Source of the DNA: Lamellibrachia columna | Lineage: Eukaryota > Annelida > Polychaeta > Sabellida > Siboglinidae | Length of the DNA stretch: 64,000 nucleotides | NCBI GenBank assembly: GCA_963662155.1 | Contig: OY759270.1 | Location: 52,534,874-52,598,873, forward strand | Direction of reading: 5' to 3' | Shown here: positions 41,001 through 46,654 of the stretch, piece by piece | How positions within the stretch are numbered: the first letter of the stretch is position 1 | How the letters are laid out: the number at the start of each line of letters is the position of its first letter | Program-made: the position numbers and the translations under genes | The notes under the pieces: model-generated | The model's database searches: none | What the model saw: only the letters and a program-made list of their open reading frames with translations | Told to the model about the DNA's origin: nothing

Positions 41001-44000
41001 TAGCTTTTGAGTACAAGTAATTTTTTCTCGATTGTAACGTTATTCGAACAGCTGGACATCTTTATACTTTTGTGATCGCTCAGAACAAAGATTTCCTGTA
41101 CTTCAAGTTTATCTATACAACTGGGGTCTGAAATGCATACAAGGTCGAGGATGTTGTTACCTCTAGTTGGTTTATCAACCATCTGTACCACAAAAATTTC
41201 ATTAAGAGTATCAATGAAACGTTTCTCTAGCTGGCTGTTTCCCACTCCTTTGGACCAATCTATCTTTCTAAAATTTAAATCGCCAAGAAGGAGACGATTC
41301 GAATTTTCAATTGTATTTATTGAATTGTTTATCTTTTGTAGCATATGTGCCTGATCTTCTTCTTGACTGCAGCATACTCCAACTTGCCACTGTATATTAG
41401 GGTGTGGGGATATTGTAACCTATAAGATTTCTGCATCTGTATTGCTGGGTACGAATAATGTTGGGTTTAAATTATCTTTTATTAATAGCAGTACTCCTCC
41501 CCTGTCTTTCACTGTGTATGTGTCTGGTGTGTATTACTCCTCCCTGTCTTCCACCGTGTATGTGTCTGGTGTGTAGTACTCCTCCCTGTCTTCCACTGTG
41601 TATGTATCTGGTGTGTAGTACTCCTCTCTGTCTACCACTGTGTATGTGTCTGGTGTGTAGTACTCCTCCCTGTCTTCCACTGTGTATGTATCTGGTGTGT
41701 AGTACTCCTCCCCTGTCTTCCACTGTGTATGTGCCTGGTGTGTAGTACTCCTCCCCTGTCTTCCACCGTGTATGTGCCTGGTGTGTAGTACTCCTCTCTG
41801 TCTACCACTGTGTATGTGTCTGGTATGTAGTACTCCTCCCCTGTCTTCCACCGTGTATGTGCCTGGTGTGTAATACTCCTCCCTGTCTTCCACCGTGTAT
41901 GTGTCTGGTGTGTAGTACTCCTCCCCTGTCTTCCACTGTGTATGTGCCTGGTGTGTAGTACTCCTCCCCTGTCTTCCACTGTGTATGTGCCTGGTGTGTA
42001 GTACTCCTCCCTGTCTTCCACTGTGTATGTGCCTGGTGTGTAGTACTCCTCCCTGTCTTCCACTGTGTATGTGCCTGGTGTGTAGTACTCCTCCCTGTCT
42101 TCCACTGTGTATGTGCCTGGTGTGTAGTACTCCTCCCTGTCTTCCACTGTGTATGTGCCTGGTGTGTAGTACTCCTCCCTGTCTTCCACTGTGTATGTGC
42201 CTGGTGTGTAGTACTCCTCCCCTGTCTTCCACTGTGTATGTGCCTGGTGTGTAGTACTCCTCCCTGTCTTCCACTGTGTATGTGCCTGGTGTGTAGTACT
42301 CCTCCCTGTCTTCCACTGTGTATGTGCCTGGTGTGTAGTACTCCTCCCCTGTCTTCCACTGTGTATGTGCCTGGTGTGTAGTACTCCTCCCTGTCTTCCA
42401 CTGTGTATGTGCCTGGTGTGTAGTACTCCTCCCTGTCTTCCACTGTGTATGTGCCTGGTGTGTAGTACTCCTCCCTGTCTTCCACTGTGTATGTGCCTGG
42501 TGTGTAGTACTCCTCCCTGTCTTCCACTGTGTATGTGCCTGGTGTGTAGTACTCCTCCCCTGTCTTCCACTGTGTATGTGCCTGGTGTGTAGTACTCCTC
42601 CCTGTCTTCCACTGTGTATGTGCCTGGTGTGTAGTACTCCTCCCCTGTCTTCCACTGTGTATGTGCCTGGTGTGTAGTACTCCTCCCCTGTCTTCCACTG
42701 TGTATGTGCCTGGTGTGTAGTACTCCTCCCTGTCTTCCACTGTGTATGTGCCTGGTGTGTAGTACTCCTCCCTGTCTTCCACTGTGTATGTGCCTGGTGT
42801 GTAGTACTCCTCCCCTGTCTTCCACTGTGTATGTGCCTGGTGTGTAGTACTCCTCCCTGTCTTCCACTGTGTATGTGCCTGGTGTGTAGTACTCCTCCCT
42901 GTCTTCCACTGTGTATGTGCCTGGTGTGTAGTACTCCTCCCTGTCTTCCACTGTGTATGTGCCTGGTGTGTAGTACTCCTCCCTGTCTTCCACTGTGTAT
43001 GTGCCTGGTGTGTAAAAATGTATTTTTTTGGTTTTTCTAATGCATGTATAATGTGGTGGTGTGAATTCTGAGTCAGCAATGTCTGAGGATAACCATGTTT
43101 CTGTAATGGCAATAATAGCTGCATCCTCTTCCGATATAAGAACTTCAAGTTGTGTAATTTTTTTTCTTATGCATTTTGCATTAAGAGTATATTTTAAGAG
43201 GTAAAGTCTCCTTTCCATTTTTAAGAATAGTGCTGTGTACATATTTACAAATGTCTTCTTTTTTGAAGTTGATTTTTGGTTTACTAGGTTTGGTTTGGTG
43301 GGATGTTCACGATCCAACCTGTTCTGATTTTGAACTTTCTGTTTGGGTTTTTGCTCTTATTTCTTTTTACTGAGCCTGCAAAGTGATGTCAGCTTCCCTT
43401 TCTAGTTTGGTTTGGAACAATGAATACTGTTTTTGGATTGTACAATTCTGTGTTGACTTGCCTCACTTTTGCAGATTTTCTCAGTATTTAATTCTATGTT
43501 TCTTGGCTTTTTTAGTGTAACCCTGATATGTCTTATTTTTGGTTCCCCTTCTTTTCTACCAAGCCTCATTGTGCTAGTAATTTCTAATGTCTTTGAAGCT
43601 CTCACTGGCTAGATCTTGATCTTCCTTTTCGTTGTTTTCTGGTAGGCATCGTACCAATTTTTTGCCCTTTTGCTTTTTTCTAGGGATTCGTCCATGATCA
43701 TGTAATTTTTTTTTTCTACATGTCCATTGCTAGGTTGGTTACTTTGTCCTCTAAGCTTCCTGCTTCTACTGCTAGTTTGTCCACCATCACTTTGTCGGCT
43801 TTAGTTTCCATTTAATTTTCTACTAGCCCCAGTCAATTTTTTTATTTCTCTAGAAATGCGCTACCTCTCTGCTCTATTTCTACGTCCGTTGCAATGGCTG
43901 ATGTAGCAGCCACTTTACATTTGTCATTGTTGACACACCCCCATATTGTGGCCTTCCCTACATAGTCATATACCTCGTCGGACATCCCAGCATATTGCTG

Positions 44001-46654
44001 GCTTTTGTCCAGGGGTAACGTGTCCGGGGGGATTTTGTGTTCCGTCCGCTTATACGTTATAATAGAATCTTGCTGGAATATAAATGTGTGTTAAATGAAA
44101 TTGGTCATCACCCAATGTTTTGGATGGCTGGTGTAATTTGTTACATCTTGAACTCGGAAATGTCCACCACGTCCTCTCTCCGTTTAAATGTCCAGCACGT
44201 CCTCTCTCCGTTTAAATGTCCAGCACGTCCTCCCTCCGTTTAAATGTCCACCACGTCCTCTCTCCGTTTAAATGTCCAGCACGTCCTCTCTCCGTTTAAA
44301 TGTCCAGCACGTCCTCTCTCCGTTTAAATATCCACCACGTCCTCTCTCCGTGTAAATGTCCAGCACGTCCTCTCTCCGTTTAAATGTCCACCACGTCCTC
44401 TCTCCGTTTAAATGTCCACCACGTCCTCTCTCCGTTTAAATGTCCACCACGTCCTCTCTCCGTTTAAATGTCCACTACGTCCTCTCCGTGTAAATGTCCA
44501 CCACGTCCTCTCTCCGTTTAAATGTCCACCACGTCCTCTCCGTTTAAATGATGCCAACTGTGCAAGCGCATCTTGAAATTGGTTTGTGCGTGTAAATCAT
44601 TGACGACACACTCTCTCGTTGGTGGCAGCAGTTGAGGACAAATCTGGCAGCACAGCAAATGTTTTCAATCTTAGTTACCTTAGTTGTTGTAGTCAAATGA
44701 AAGCTTGTCATAGCTGGGGGGGGGTCTTCTAAAGTTACGTTTCCTGCCATTTCCCCATTTGCGTTTTCTTTCCACACCCTACTTGTGGGGTCACTAAGGG
44801 GGTGTCCTTTGTTTATGGCGAAGCAAGTAGACACACGCCGTCCAATTCTTTACTTACGATGTCCGTAATTTTTTTTACTGGTTTCTGTCAAATGCAGTGA
44901 ATGATATTGTTCAGAAGAAACCGTGTAGTGTTTAATAGTCGATACATCATGATGTATTCATACATTCCATCAGCCATGTTTCTATACACCTCTTCGTTCG
45001 TTACAAGAGGCCGCCGTCTGCGCTATGTCGTCCCTACTGCAGGACAGACGTGTACACGCACTCTGAATAGTCATATCCCCAACAATAGAAACCATCAAGG
45101 GAGGGTTTACCACTCTGGACGTTTAAGCACACACAACATAAACGTTATCCCGATTTAACGTGCACAACACCTCTTGTATGATACATTTGGGTTATATCGC
45201 TCATGATGTTGTATCGCGCAAATTTTTTATACAAGGTCGTTCGGGTGTCGTTGACAGGATGGTTCTGGTCGCTGGATCCGTAATGTTCGTCAATGGTCAG
45301 ATCTTCGTCTGTTGCACCAAGCAACAGCTTTTACGAACTAGAAGTTAGGGAAACGTATTGCCACCGACGGTGGACGCATACGTATGATTCACGGGTGGTA
45401 AGCGTTTTTTAAGTTGCGTATTCTTAATGAAGACAACTTTAGAACGTAGGCGCCATATCTTATTCAACGTAATGTAAAGACGGTTGACATTAATGTATCC
45501 ATCGGTTGTGGTCGTCTGAAAACATTAGGATAGTCTTAATGTGAAATGGGTGGATCTAGGATGATTATTCAATGAGAAATGGCGGTCAGAGCTAATGCAA
45601 ATATAGTGTTGGGTAATATCGCGTATGGCACCTGGTTGTATCAGTGAGATGTATTTGGCGATTTAAAACGATAAAATGTGAAATAAAATTGTATTACATA
45701 AACAAAATTGTTCATGCTTTAAATACAACAGAAAAAAACATGGCGATTTTTAGAGAAAAAAAATTAAGAAAATTAATTTAAAGTTATTTGTGCAATTTCT
45801 ATATTTTGAATTGTCACCGCTAAAACATGTCAACATCCTTCTTTCTACGCGCTGTCATCTGGTGGAACACCCTCCTCGGGATCGTGTTGGTAGCTCCGAC
45901 CTGGAGGCCTTCACGTGAGCGGTCACCTCTCAAATCTAAGCCGTGAAATTTGTTTTAACTCGCACACTGTTCAGACTTTACTCGTATTTTGTACATACGT
46001 TTACTCGCACCTTCACATACGTCACAAAATAAATGTATATATACATCCATCGGCATTAAAATCCTGACTTATTGACGCTGCCAACTAATGACGTAGAAAT
46101 AGAAGTCAACATTTGTAATGTCATATCTGATATCATGTCAAATTTGTCCTATTATCCTTTGCACTCAAGCGAAATCTATCCCAATGAACGTTTTTCTAAC
46201 ATGCACTAGTCGCAAACTGACATGCATATGTTTCAAACAAGTACCAGACATATGAAATATCGAACTAATTAAAGACAGATATGCCATATAAGCGCGCCCC
46301 ATGTCTTGCCCGCGCGTGTAACCGAGATAATTCTTAGTCACTTAAGCAACTGAGACAAAGATCATTTCTACGCGTGTTAGGAAGAATGAACGAGGACTTA
46401 TTGCAATATCATCACACGTTCACGTTGCTAACCTTAGTCGGTCATGTCTACGGTGTAGTAGATTTACATCGTTACTGCAGATTCGCACAATAGTCTGACC
46501 CAGTATCCACCCATGCCGCACCTTGGATTCACCCCTGATGCTACACAAAAAAAGGGAAAGATGTGTACCTTGACTGGAAGCTGTGGATGTATCCATGCAC
46601 GTCCTCCGAGTAAAGACAGACCTGGTCTCCTACGCACAACGCCTCTCCCTCCAT
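1429..46654 (-). CDS. ITPR: IP3 receptor-like calcium-release channel gene, first 21 exons (3' end outside window)
   Basis: Twenty-one exons on the minus strand join with matching phases at all 20 junctions into an open frame of 2064 nt (688 codons) starting at ATG 46654. IP3 receptors are tetrameric endoplasmic-reticulum channels that release Ca2+. Visible order: N-terminal suppressor/MIR segment (about residues 1-210), second beta-trefoil with the [11 protein letters not shown] stretch (about 240-450), and an alpha-helical RIH region with [17 protein letters not shown] and [15 protein letters not shown] (about 450-640). Intron 1 is about 10.6 kb and intron 18 about 4.9 kb, filled by repeats. 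RyR also has MIR/RIH domains (compare ILRWGQ), but the [10 protein letters not shown] and YGQVIQLKHL segments fit IP3R better. The pore is not in the window. Family assignment is by recognition, not a search. Individual exons are listed separately. Confidence 0.9.
1588..2119. other. Intron 20, no feature seen
   Basis: Unique-looking intron sequence between exons 20 and 21, with no open frame with family resemblance and no tandem repeat. Confidence 0.6.
2120..2227 (-). CDS. ITPR: ITPR-like exon 20
   Basis: 108 nt (36 codons). It encodes [20 protein letters not shown] then [16 protein letters not shown], matching [29 protein letters not shown]. Acceptor TTGCTAG, donor GTAGGT, phase 0. Confidence 0.93.
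2627..4321. mobile_element. hAT-family element copy, right terminus missing, interrupted by a LINE
   Basis: The left end starts with CAGGCATGGATCAAATAATT followed by the same AATTAA-rich subterminal DNA as the intact hAT copy at 23043. Segment 3920-4321 matches 24610-24990 of that copy nearly base for base. The right terminus (CCCATGCCTG) is absent and the sequence passes directly into exon-19-like DNA at 4322. A LINE fragment (3118-3808) splits the element. A 12-base G run lies near 2981. Confidence 0.7.
3118..3808 (+). mobile_element. LINE fragment (C-terminal end of reverse transcriptase ORF)
   Basis: The plus strand encodes [20 protein letters not shown], a [20 protein letters not shown] segment and later [19 protein letters not shown]. 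These are the typical YLG..., LLYG-ET... and RLRW.GHV.RM motifs near the C-terminus of non-LTR retrotransposon proteins. A frameshift separates the parts near 3420. The break in the host hAT copy is clean when compared with 59505-59530, and ATTG occurs at both edges as a possible short target duplication. Confidence 0.8.
4322..4412 (-). pseudogene. Two degenerate partial copies of ITPR-like exon 19
   Basis: On the minus strand, 4376-4412 reads [15 protein letters not shown] followed by GTAATG, resembling exon 19's [15 protein letters not shown] followed by GTAACA. Then 4322-4362 repeats ITHKHID followed by a stop. Both are partial, have no fitting acceptor phase and cannot be spliced in frame, so they look like relics of a local duplication of the exon's 3' end and donor. 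Confidence 0.65.
4533..4655 (-). CDS. ITPR: ITPR-like exon 19 (RIH)
   Basis: 123 nt (41 codons). It encodes [20 protein letters not shown] then [20 protein letters not shown] and K, matching [35 protein letters not shown]. Acceptor GACCCAG, donor GTAACA. Degenerate partial copies of its 3' half lie just downstream (4322-4412). Confidence 0.94.
5026..9611. repeat. 17-bp satellite (about 270 copies) built on the exon 18 splice donor
   Basis: On the gene strand the unit is GTATGATCTCTTACCAG (variants GTGTG, GTGAG, CCAGG/CCGGG), running 4.6 kb without interruption. It begins inside exon 18: the last 12 coding bases ATCTCTTACCAG plus the donor GTATGA form the first unit. Every unit therefore offers a CAG|GTRTGA-type donor. 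Rare variant blocks recur every 1564-1581 bp (for example at about 6120, 7701 and 9265), showing a higher-order repeat of 92-93 units. Confidence 0.97.
9609..9735 (-). CDS. ITPR: ITPR-like exon 18 (RIH, IP3-contact helix)
   Basis: 127 nt. It encodes [20 protein letters not shown] then [20 protein letters not shown] and YQ, matching [35 protein letters not shown]. Of the vertebrate YRK triad (567-569), Arg and Lys are kept and Tyr is Ser. The exon end ATCTCTTACCAG|GTATGA is exactly the unit of the adjoining 17-bp satellite. Confidence 0.94.
10121..10179 (-). CDS. ITPR: ITPR-like exon 17 (RIH)
   Basis: 59 nt. It encodes [19 protein letters not shown], the receptor's ILKQIFKLLQAPF helix. Acceptor GTTGCAG, donor CG|GTAAGT. 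CG+T makes Arg with exon 18. The receptor's long insert after this helix is missing or shortened. Confidence 0.9.
10377..10457 (-). CDS. ITPR: ITPR-like exon 16 (RIH, IP3-binding helix)
   Basis: 81 nt. It encodes [20 protein letters not shown] then KLVRNLR, matching [20 protein letters not shown]. Of the vertebrate IP3 contacts here, Lys508 and Arg511 have counterparts (K and R of KLVR), while Arg504 is Lys. Acceptor CCTACAG, donor GTATGT. Confidence 0.92.
11209..11259 (-). CDS. ITPR: ITPR-like exon 15 (17 codons)
   Basis: A 51-nt exon encoding [17 protein letters not shown], phase 0 at both ends, at the place of the receptor's short helix before the IP3-binding RIH helices. Acceptor ATTTGCAG, donor GTAAAT. 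Its acceptor and first ~24 bases are copied about 12 more times upstream in the transcript (11323-12306). Confidence 0.82.
11239..12306. repeat. 84-bp minisatellite containing the exon 15 acceptor
   Basis: About 12.7 copies of an 84-bp unit at 11239, 11323 and so on every 84 bp to 12247, almost identical to each other. Each copy carries the branch/pyrimidine tract, ATTTGCAG acceptor and first ~23 exonic bases of exon 15. The copy nearest the coding exon is the real acceptor. Downstream of the copied exonic bases each unit has a GTGAGT donor-like site 27 nt after the acceptor. Confidence 0.96.
12378..12636. repeat. 32-bp minisatellite, 8 copies
   Basis: Perfect tandem copies of a 32-bp unit starting TTTGACTGGGTAGTGCAAGG. 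It lies in intron 14. No match to a neighbouring splice site is seen. Confidence 0.95.
12865..12990 (-). CDS. ITPR: ITPR-like exon 14
   Basis: 126 nt (42 codons). It encodes [20 protein letters not shown] and then [19 protein letters not shown], matching the receptor's [40 protein letters not shown] at the junction of the beta-trefoil and the RIH domain. Acceptor TCTGCAG, donor GTGAGT. Confidence 0.9.
13075..13640. repeat. Degenerate 17-19 bp repeat array in intron 13
   Basis: A mixed array of related units such as CCTACCTGTCTGAGTGGA and CCTTACCTGTCTGAATGGA, in part organised into about 74-bp higher-order blocks. On the gene strand the units read CACTCAGACAG|GTAGG, which matches the exon 13 donor CACTCAGACAG|GTACC, although that exon lies 3.5 kb away. 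Confidence 0.9.
13674..13820. repeat. 20-bp minisatellite, about 7 copies
   Basis: Near-perfect tandem copies of GTTGTAGAGCTCACACTGCT followed by a short (TGT)n run. Confidence 0.95.
13931..14011. repeat. (TA)n microsatellite
   Basis: About 40 uninterrupted TA dinucleotides. The length in the assembly may be inexact. Confidence 0.97.
14210..15950 (+). mobile_element. Decayed LINE (Jockey/CR1/L2-like) copy
   Basis: Endonuclease and reverse-transcriptase pieces appear in order in different frames: [14 protein letters not shown] (endonuclease), [20 protein letters not shown] then [16 protein letters not shown] (RT), [24 protein letters not shown] and [10 protein letters not shown] (the YADD catalytic box), and a tail resembling [12 protein letters not shown]...LW. 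At least four frameshifts or stops separate them, so the copy is dead. It lies antisense to the receptor gene in intron 13. Confidence 0.88.
15977..16717. mobile_element. Possible solo LTR or LTR-like element
   Basis: The segment begins TGTAACCCTGG and ends CGTGGTTACA, so the ends form TG...CA with a short inverted TGTAACC/GGTTACA, about 740 bp long. No target duplication or internal genes were seen. The end motif also occurs at about 16280, so the boundary is uncertain. Confidence 0.3.
16730..16830. repeat. TA/TG-rich microsatellite
   Basis: Alternating ATATAT and GTGTAT tracts with no coding content. Confidence 0.9.
17132..17220 (-). CDS. ITPR: ITPR-like exon 13
   Basis: 89 nt. It encodes [20 protein letters not shown] then QWTNASLRQ, a charged loop in the place of NIPIDKEEEKPVMLKIGT. 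The end CTCAGACAG|GTACCC resembles the unit of the 13.1-13.6 kb repeat in the following intron. The call rests on phase, position and flanking exons more than on sequence identity. Confidence 0.8.
17636..17714 (-). CDS. ITPR: ITPR-like exon 12 (MIR)
   Basis: 79 nt. It encodes [20 protein letters not shown] then WLHALQ, equivalent to the receptor's SYVRLRHLCTNTWVHS, a MIR strand pair with the conserved TWLH/TWVH turn. Acceptor TTTTCAG, donor GTGAGA. G+AT gives Asp across the junction. Confidence 0.9.
17888..18033 (-). CDS. ITPR: ITPR-like exon 11 (MIR)
   Basis: 146 nt. It encodes [20 protein letters not shown] and then [16 protein letters not shown] and [11 protein letters not shown]. This is the strongest family match in the gene: receptor SLFRFKHLATGHYLAA and RyR [21 protein letters not shown]. 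It ends in phase 0 at donor GTAATG. Confidence 0.93.
18331..18396. repeat. 32-bp direct duplication near the exon 10 donor
   Basis: Two tandem copies of a unit starting CTTGGTGTTAAGACTAAATC, 30 bp downstream of the exon 10 donor (18425) in transcript order. Confidence 0.85.
18426..18533 (-). CDS. ITPR: ITPR-like exon 10 (IP3-loop position)
   Basis: 108 nt. It encodes [17 protein letters not shown] and [16 protein letters not shown], aligned with the receptor's VFLRTTGRQ...ALWEVEVV. In vertebrate receptors the RTTGR loop (Arg265 to Arg269) contacts IP3. Here only the first Arg is kept and TTGR is replaced by VRPM. Acceptor GTCTCAG, donor GTAAAT. Confidence 0.86.
18997..19084 (-). CDS. ITPR: ITPR-like exon 9
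   Basis: 88 nt. It encodes [20 protein letters not shown] then an acidic LFDDEITED, corresponding to [20 protein letters not shown] at the start of the IP3-binding beta domain. Acceptor CCTCCAG, donor GTACTA. It ends in phase 1, and G+TG forms a valine codon with exon 10. Confidence 0.88.
19540..20100. repeat. Purine-only minisatellite (about 40-bp unit) in intron 8
   Basis: About 560 bp almost free of pyrimidines on the plus strand, built from units like GGAAGAGGAGGGAAGGGAAG plus GTGGAGGGGAGGGAAAGGG, with 25-, 40- and 41-bp variants. On the gene strand it is a long CCCTCC polypyrimidine tract. Open frames through it on both strands are a by-product of composition. Confidence 0.95.
20361..20448 (-). 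CDS. ITPR: ITPR-like exon 8
   Basis: 88 nt. It encodes [20 protein letters not shown] then EQQYTNMLR, matching the receptor's [21 protein letters not shown] linker between suppressor and IP3-binding core. Acceptor CTTTCAG, donor GTACAG, ending in phase 0. Confidence 0.86.
20449..21929. other. Intron 7, no feature seen
   Basis: AT-rich intron. No tandem repeat or recognisable element apart from short (ATT)n at about 21873. Confidence 0.5.
21930..22033 (-). CDS. ITPR: ITPR-like exon 7
   Basis: 104 nt. It encodes [20 protein letters not shown] and [14 protein letters not shown], equivalent to the receptor's [23 protein letters not shown] (last MIR strands of the suppressor domain). It ends in phase 2 at donor GTAGCC. 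The spliced codon AG+C gives serine before HELNL of exon 8. Confidence 0.88.
23043..25052 (-). mobile_element. hAT DNA transposon with 8-bp target duplication
   Basis: The termini CAGGCATGGG and CCCATGCCTG are inverted, and the element is flanked on both sides by GTCCTAAT (23035-23042 and 25053-25060), the 8-bp duplication typical of hAT. It sits inside the LINE's RT gene. AATTAA-rich subterminal regions flank a decayed transposase gene. Fragments of the same family occur at 2627 and 58966. Confidence 0.93.
23385..24616 (-). pseudogene. Decayed hAT transposase (C-terminal part)
   Basis: Reading right to left: [20 protein letters not shown] (the catalytic-core TDNA.N-like box), an acidic (DE)n insert made by a (TCC)n microsatellite at about 24365-24415, [15 protein letters not shown] (conserved C..H.LQL), [50 protein letters not shown] and finally [19 protein letters not shown] (hAT dimerisation motif). 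Stops and frameshifts near 24105, 23800 and 23480 break it, and the BED zinc finger is absent. Confidence 0.88.
26360..26440 (-). CDS. ITPR: ITPR-like exon 6
   Basis: 81 nt (27 codons, phase 0). It encodes [20 protein letters not shown] and VKAEGDQ. This matches the receptor's [22 protein letters not shown]...GD region, where an aromatic residue follows the core strand and a basic turn leads to the next MIR strand. Acceptor CTATAAG, donor GTAGGA. Confidence 0.85.
27047..27124 (-). CDS. ITPR: ITPR-like exon 5
   Basis: 78 nt (26 codons, phase 0). It encodes [19 protein letters not shown] and following residues, the receptor's LLHLKSNKYLTV strand pair. The acceptor ACTTCCAG|TTGAAGCACTT and the first ~14 exonic bases are repeated in the adjacent 50-bp minisatellite. 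Confidence 0.88.
27110..27570. repeat. 50-bp minisatellite containing the exon 5 acceptor
   Basis: About 9 tandem copies of a 50-53 bp unit (begins ATAAGTGCTTCAACTGGAAG). On the gene strand each unit contains CTACTTCCAG|TTGAAGCACTT, the exon 5 acceptor plus about 14 exonic bases. The copy at 27111-27124 is the true exon start. Confidence 0.96.
27922..28008 (-). CDS. ITPR: ITPR-like exon 4
   Basis: 87 nt (29 codons, phase 0 at both ends), acceptor TTTTGCAG and donor GTTAAT. It encodes an acidic stretch followed by [15 protein letters not shown], matching the receptor's ENRKLLGTVIQYGNVIQ in the first MIR repeat. The acceptor lies directly against the 36-bp minisatellite. Confidence 0.88.
28030..32190. 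repeat. 36-bp minisatellite (about 115 copies) upstream of exon 4
   Basis: Unit TGTAATACAGCAGAACCCCA plus ATGAACGACCACCGTC, 4.1 kb long. It is homogeneous near exon 4 and more degenerate towards 32190 (units reading GTTATACAG and CCCCTGATGAACG). On the gene strand every unit holds CTGCTGTATTACAG, a good acceptor-like site. The last one lies about 20 bp from the true exon 4 acceptor. Long frames on both strands exist only because 36 is divisible by 3. Confidence 0.97.
32449..32532. repeat. 26-bp triplication of the exon 3 splice donor
   Basis: Three copies of a 26-bp unit. On the gene strand each ends GGCAGAG|GTAAG, so three identical strong donors lie in tandem. Only the first keeps the open frame. 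Confidence 0.95.
32507..32631 (-). CDS. ITPR: ITPR-like exon 3
   Basis: 125 nt. It encodes [19 protein letters not shown] and following residues, clearly equivalent to the receptor's FKLCPMNRYSAQKQFWKA segment of the suppressor domain. The donor GAG|GTAAGA is the first of three identical tandem donors (see the 26-bp repeat). Only this first one keeps the frame into exon 4, since reading on through the repeat meets TAA. Confidence 0.88.
32830..33260. repeat. Short-element-like region with GCCATTATTGGCCC repeats
   Basis: Several near-identical stretches (CAGCCATTATTGACCCAAC, ACAGCCATTATTGGCCCATG, GGCCATTATTGCCCCAAT) with palindromic TTGGC/GCCAA content suggest a MITE or SINE. No boundaries or target duplication were found. 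Confidence 0.3.
33903..34251. repeat. 35-bp minisatellite in intron 2, part 1
   Basis: About 10 copies of a 35-bp unit (TGTTTTCAACTGGCCAACAT plus GGTGACATGTCATCA). It is interrupted by a hAT insertion and resumes at 35699. Confidence 0.95.
34252..35698. mobile_element. Non-autonomous hAT element inside the 35-bp minisatellite
   Basis: Termini CAGGGTTGG and CCACTCTG (inverted CAGAGTGG), with 8-bp flanks GACATGTC on both sides (34244-34251 and 35699-35706). Subterminal regions are full of GAAGTAAAAGTACTT-type repeats in inverted orientation, common in animal hAT MITEs. The 1.4 kb interior has no transposase. Confidence 0.92.
35699..35806. repeat. 35-bp minisatellite in intron 2, part 2
   Basis: Three further copies of the unit that ends at 34251. 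Both parts formed one array before the hAT insertion. Confidence 0.93.
35893..35963 (-). CDS. ITPR: ITPR-like exon 2
   Basis: 71 nt between acceptor TTTTACAG and donor GTTAGT. It encodes [20 protein letters not shown], at the place of the receptor's VDDRCVVQPEAGD...PPKKF stretch. This part of the beta-trefoil is divergent, so the call rests on the exact phase match to exons 1 and 3. It ends in phase 1. Confidence 0.8.
36018..36180 (-). mobile_element. 3' end fragment of the CR1-like LINE
   Basis: Similar to 22375-22540 and 59745-59910 (shared GACAAGGAAG.CATTGGCTT and CTGAGATAT.TGT.AA blocks), which are 3' ends of the same LINE family. Severely 5'-truncated and diverged, in intron 1. Confidence 0.7.
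36181..37690. other. Intron 1 segment, no feature seen
   Basis: AT-rich sequence without a convincing gene, tandem repeat or element. Confidence 0.5.
37692..38105. mobile_element. Possible hAT-like short element with ATAGTATCG-type repeats
   Basis: Begins CAGGGGTAGTTTGACTATTA and contains many inverted ACTATTGCGATAG-like repeats at both ends, typical of small hAT MITEs. The right end near 38100 merges with LINE sequence and no target duplication was found. Confidence 0.4.
38106..39060 (-). mobile_element. CR1-like LINE reverse-transcriptase fragment
   Basis: The minus strand encodes [60 protein letters not shown] and [15 protein letters not shown], the RT fingers region of the same family as 59745-62060. 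It is truncated at both ends, with a frameshift near 38330. Confidence 0.88.
39050..39590. repeat. Diverged tandem repeat, about 155-190 bp unit, 3 copies
   Basis: Three diverged copies, starting near 39050, 39205 and 39398. Each contains a TTGCAGGATATTTAATAA-like block, then a GGCTTGAAAT block, TGGCGACCTTTAAATATTA and ATATCTTC. Not recognised as a known element. Confidence 0.75.
40060..43990 (-). mobile_element. LINE copy (second CR1/L2-like family) with internal deletion and coding minisatellite
   Basis: From the right: ORF1-like start [20 protein letters not shown] (43985), then a degraded charged region, endonuclease [20 protein letters not shown] then [19 protein letters not shown] (43317-43020), a 42-bp coding repeat array, [20 protein letters not shown] (about 41480), [20 protein letters not shown] and [14 protein letters not shown] (41000-41344), and a linker [13 protein letters not shown] (40923-40366). 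It then joins directly to the extreme C-terminal tail [18 protein letters not shown] (40372-40058). The whole RT core is missing. Confidence 0.9.
41500..43012. repeat. 42/43-bp minisatellite inside the LINE endonuclease ORF
   Basis: About 36 copies of a unit reading CACTGTGTATGTGCCTGGTG on the plus strand. On the LINE strand a 42-bp unit encodes 14 residues ([14 protein letters not shown]). Copies with one extra C (43 bp) shift the frame, so three frames stay open over parts of the array. Confidence 0.96.
44155..44550. repeat. 28-bp minisatellite in intron 1
   Basis: About 14 copies of TTTAAATGTCCACCACGTCC plus TCTCTCCG (variants CCAGCACG, a few units 2 bp shorter). Confidence 0.96.
44551..46562. 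other. Intron 1 segment, possible LINE tail at 45830-45960
   Basis: Mostly unrecognised DNA. At 45830-45960 the plus strand, with frameshifts, resembles a LINE C-terminal tail ([11 protein letters not shown] then TWRPS). Nothing else is supportable. Confidence 0.35.
46569..46654 (-). CDS. ITPR: ITPR-like exon 1 (start codon)
   Basis: 86 nt, 28 codons plus two bases. It encodes [19 protein letters not shown] followed by HGYIHSF, matching the IP3 receptor N-terminus pattern (LHIGDICSLYAEG...GFIS in vertebrates). The donor is AG|GTACAC. The leftover AG joins C of exon 2 to make a serine codon. This is the only ATG that continues in phase into exon 2. No upstream coding exon is needed by homology. 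Confidence 0.88.

Noticed and set aside
41534..43317. A long repeat protein gene with [11 protein letters not shown] repeats as a host gene
   Set aside because: Its N-terminal part is plainly LINE endonuclease ([15 protein letters not shown]) and the repeat interrupts that domain.
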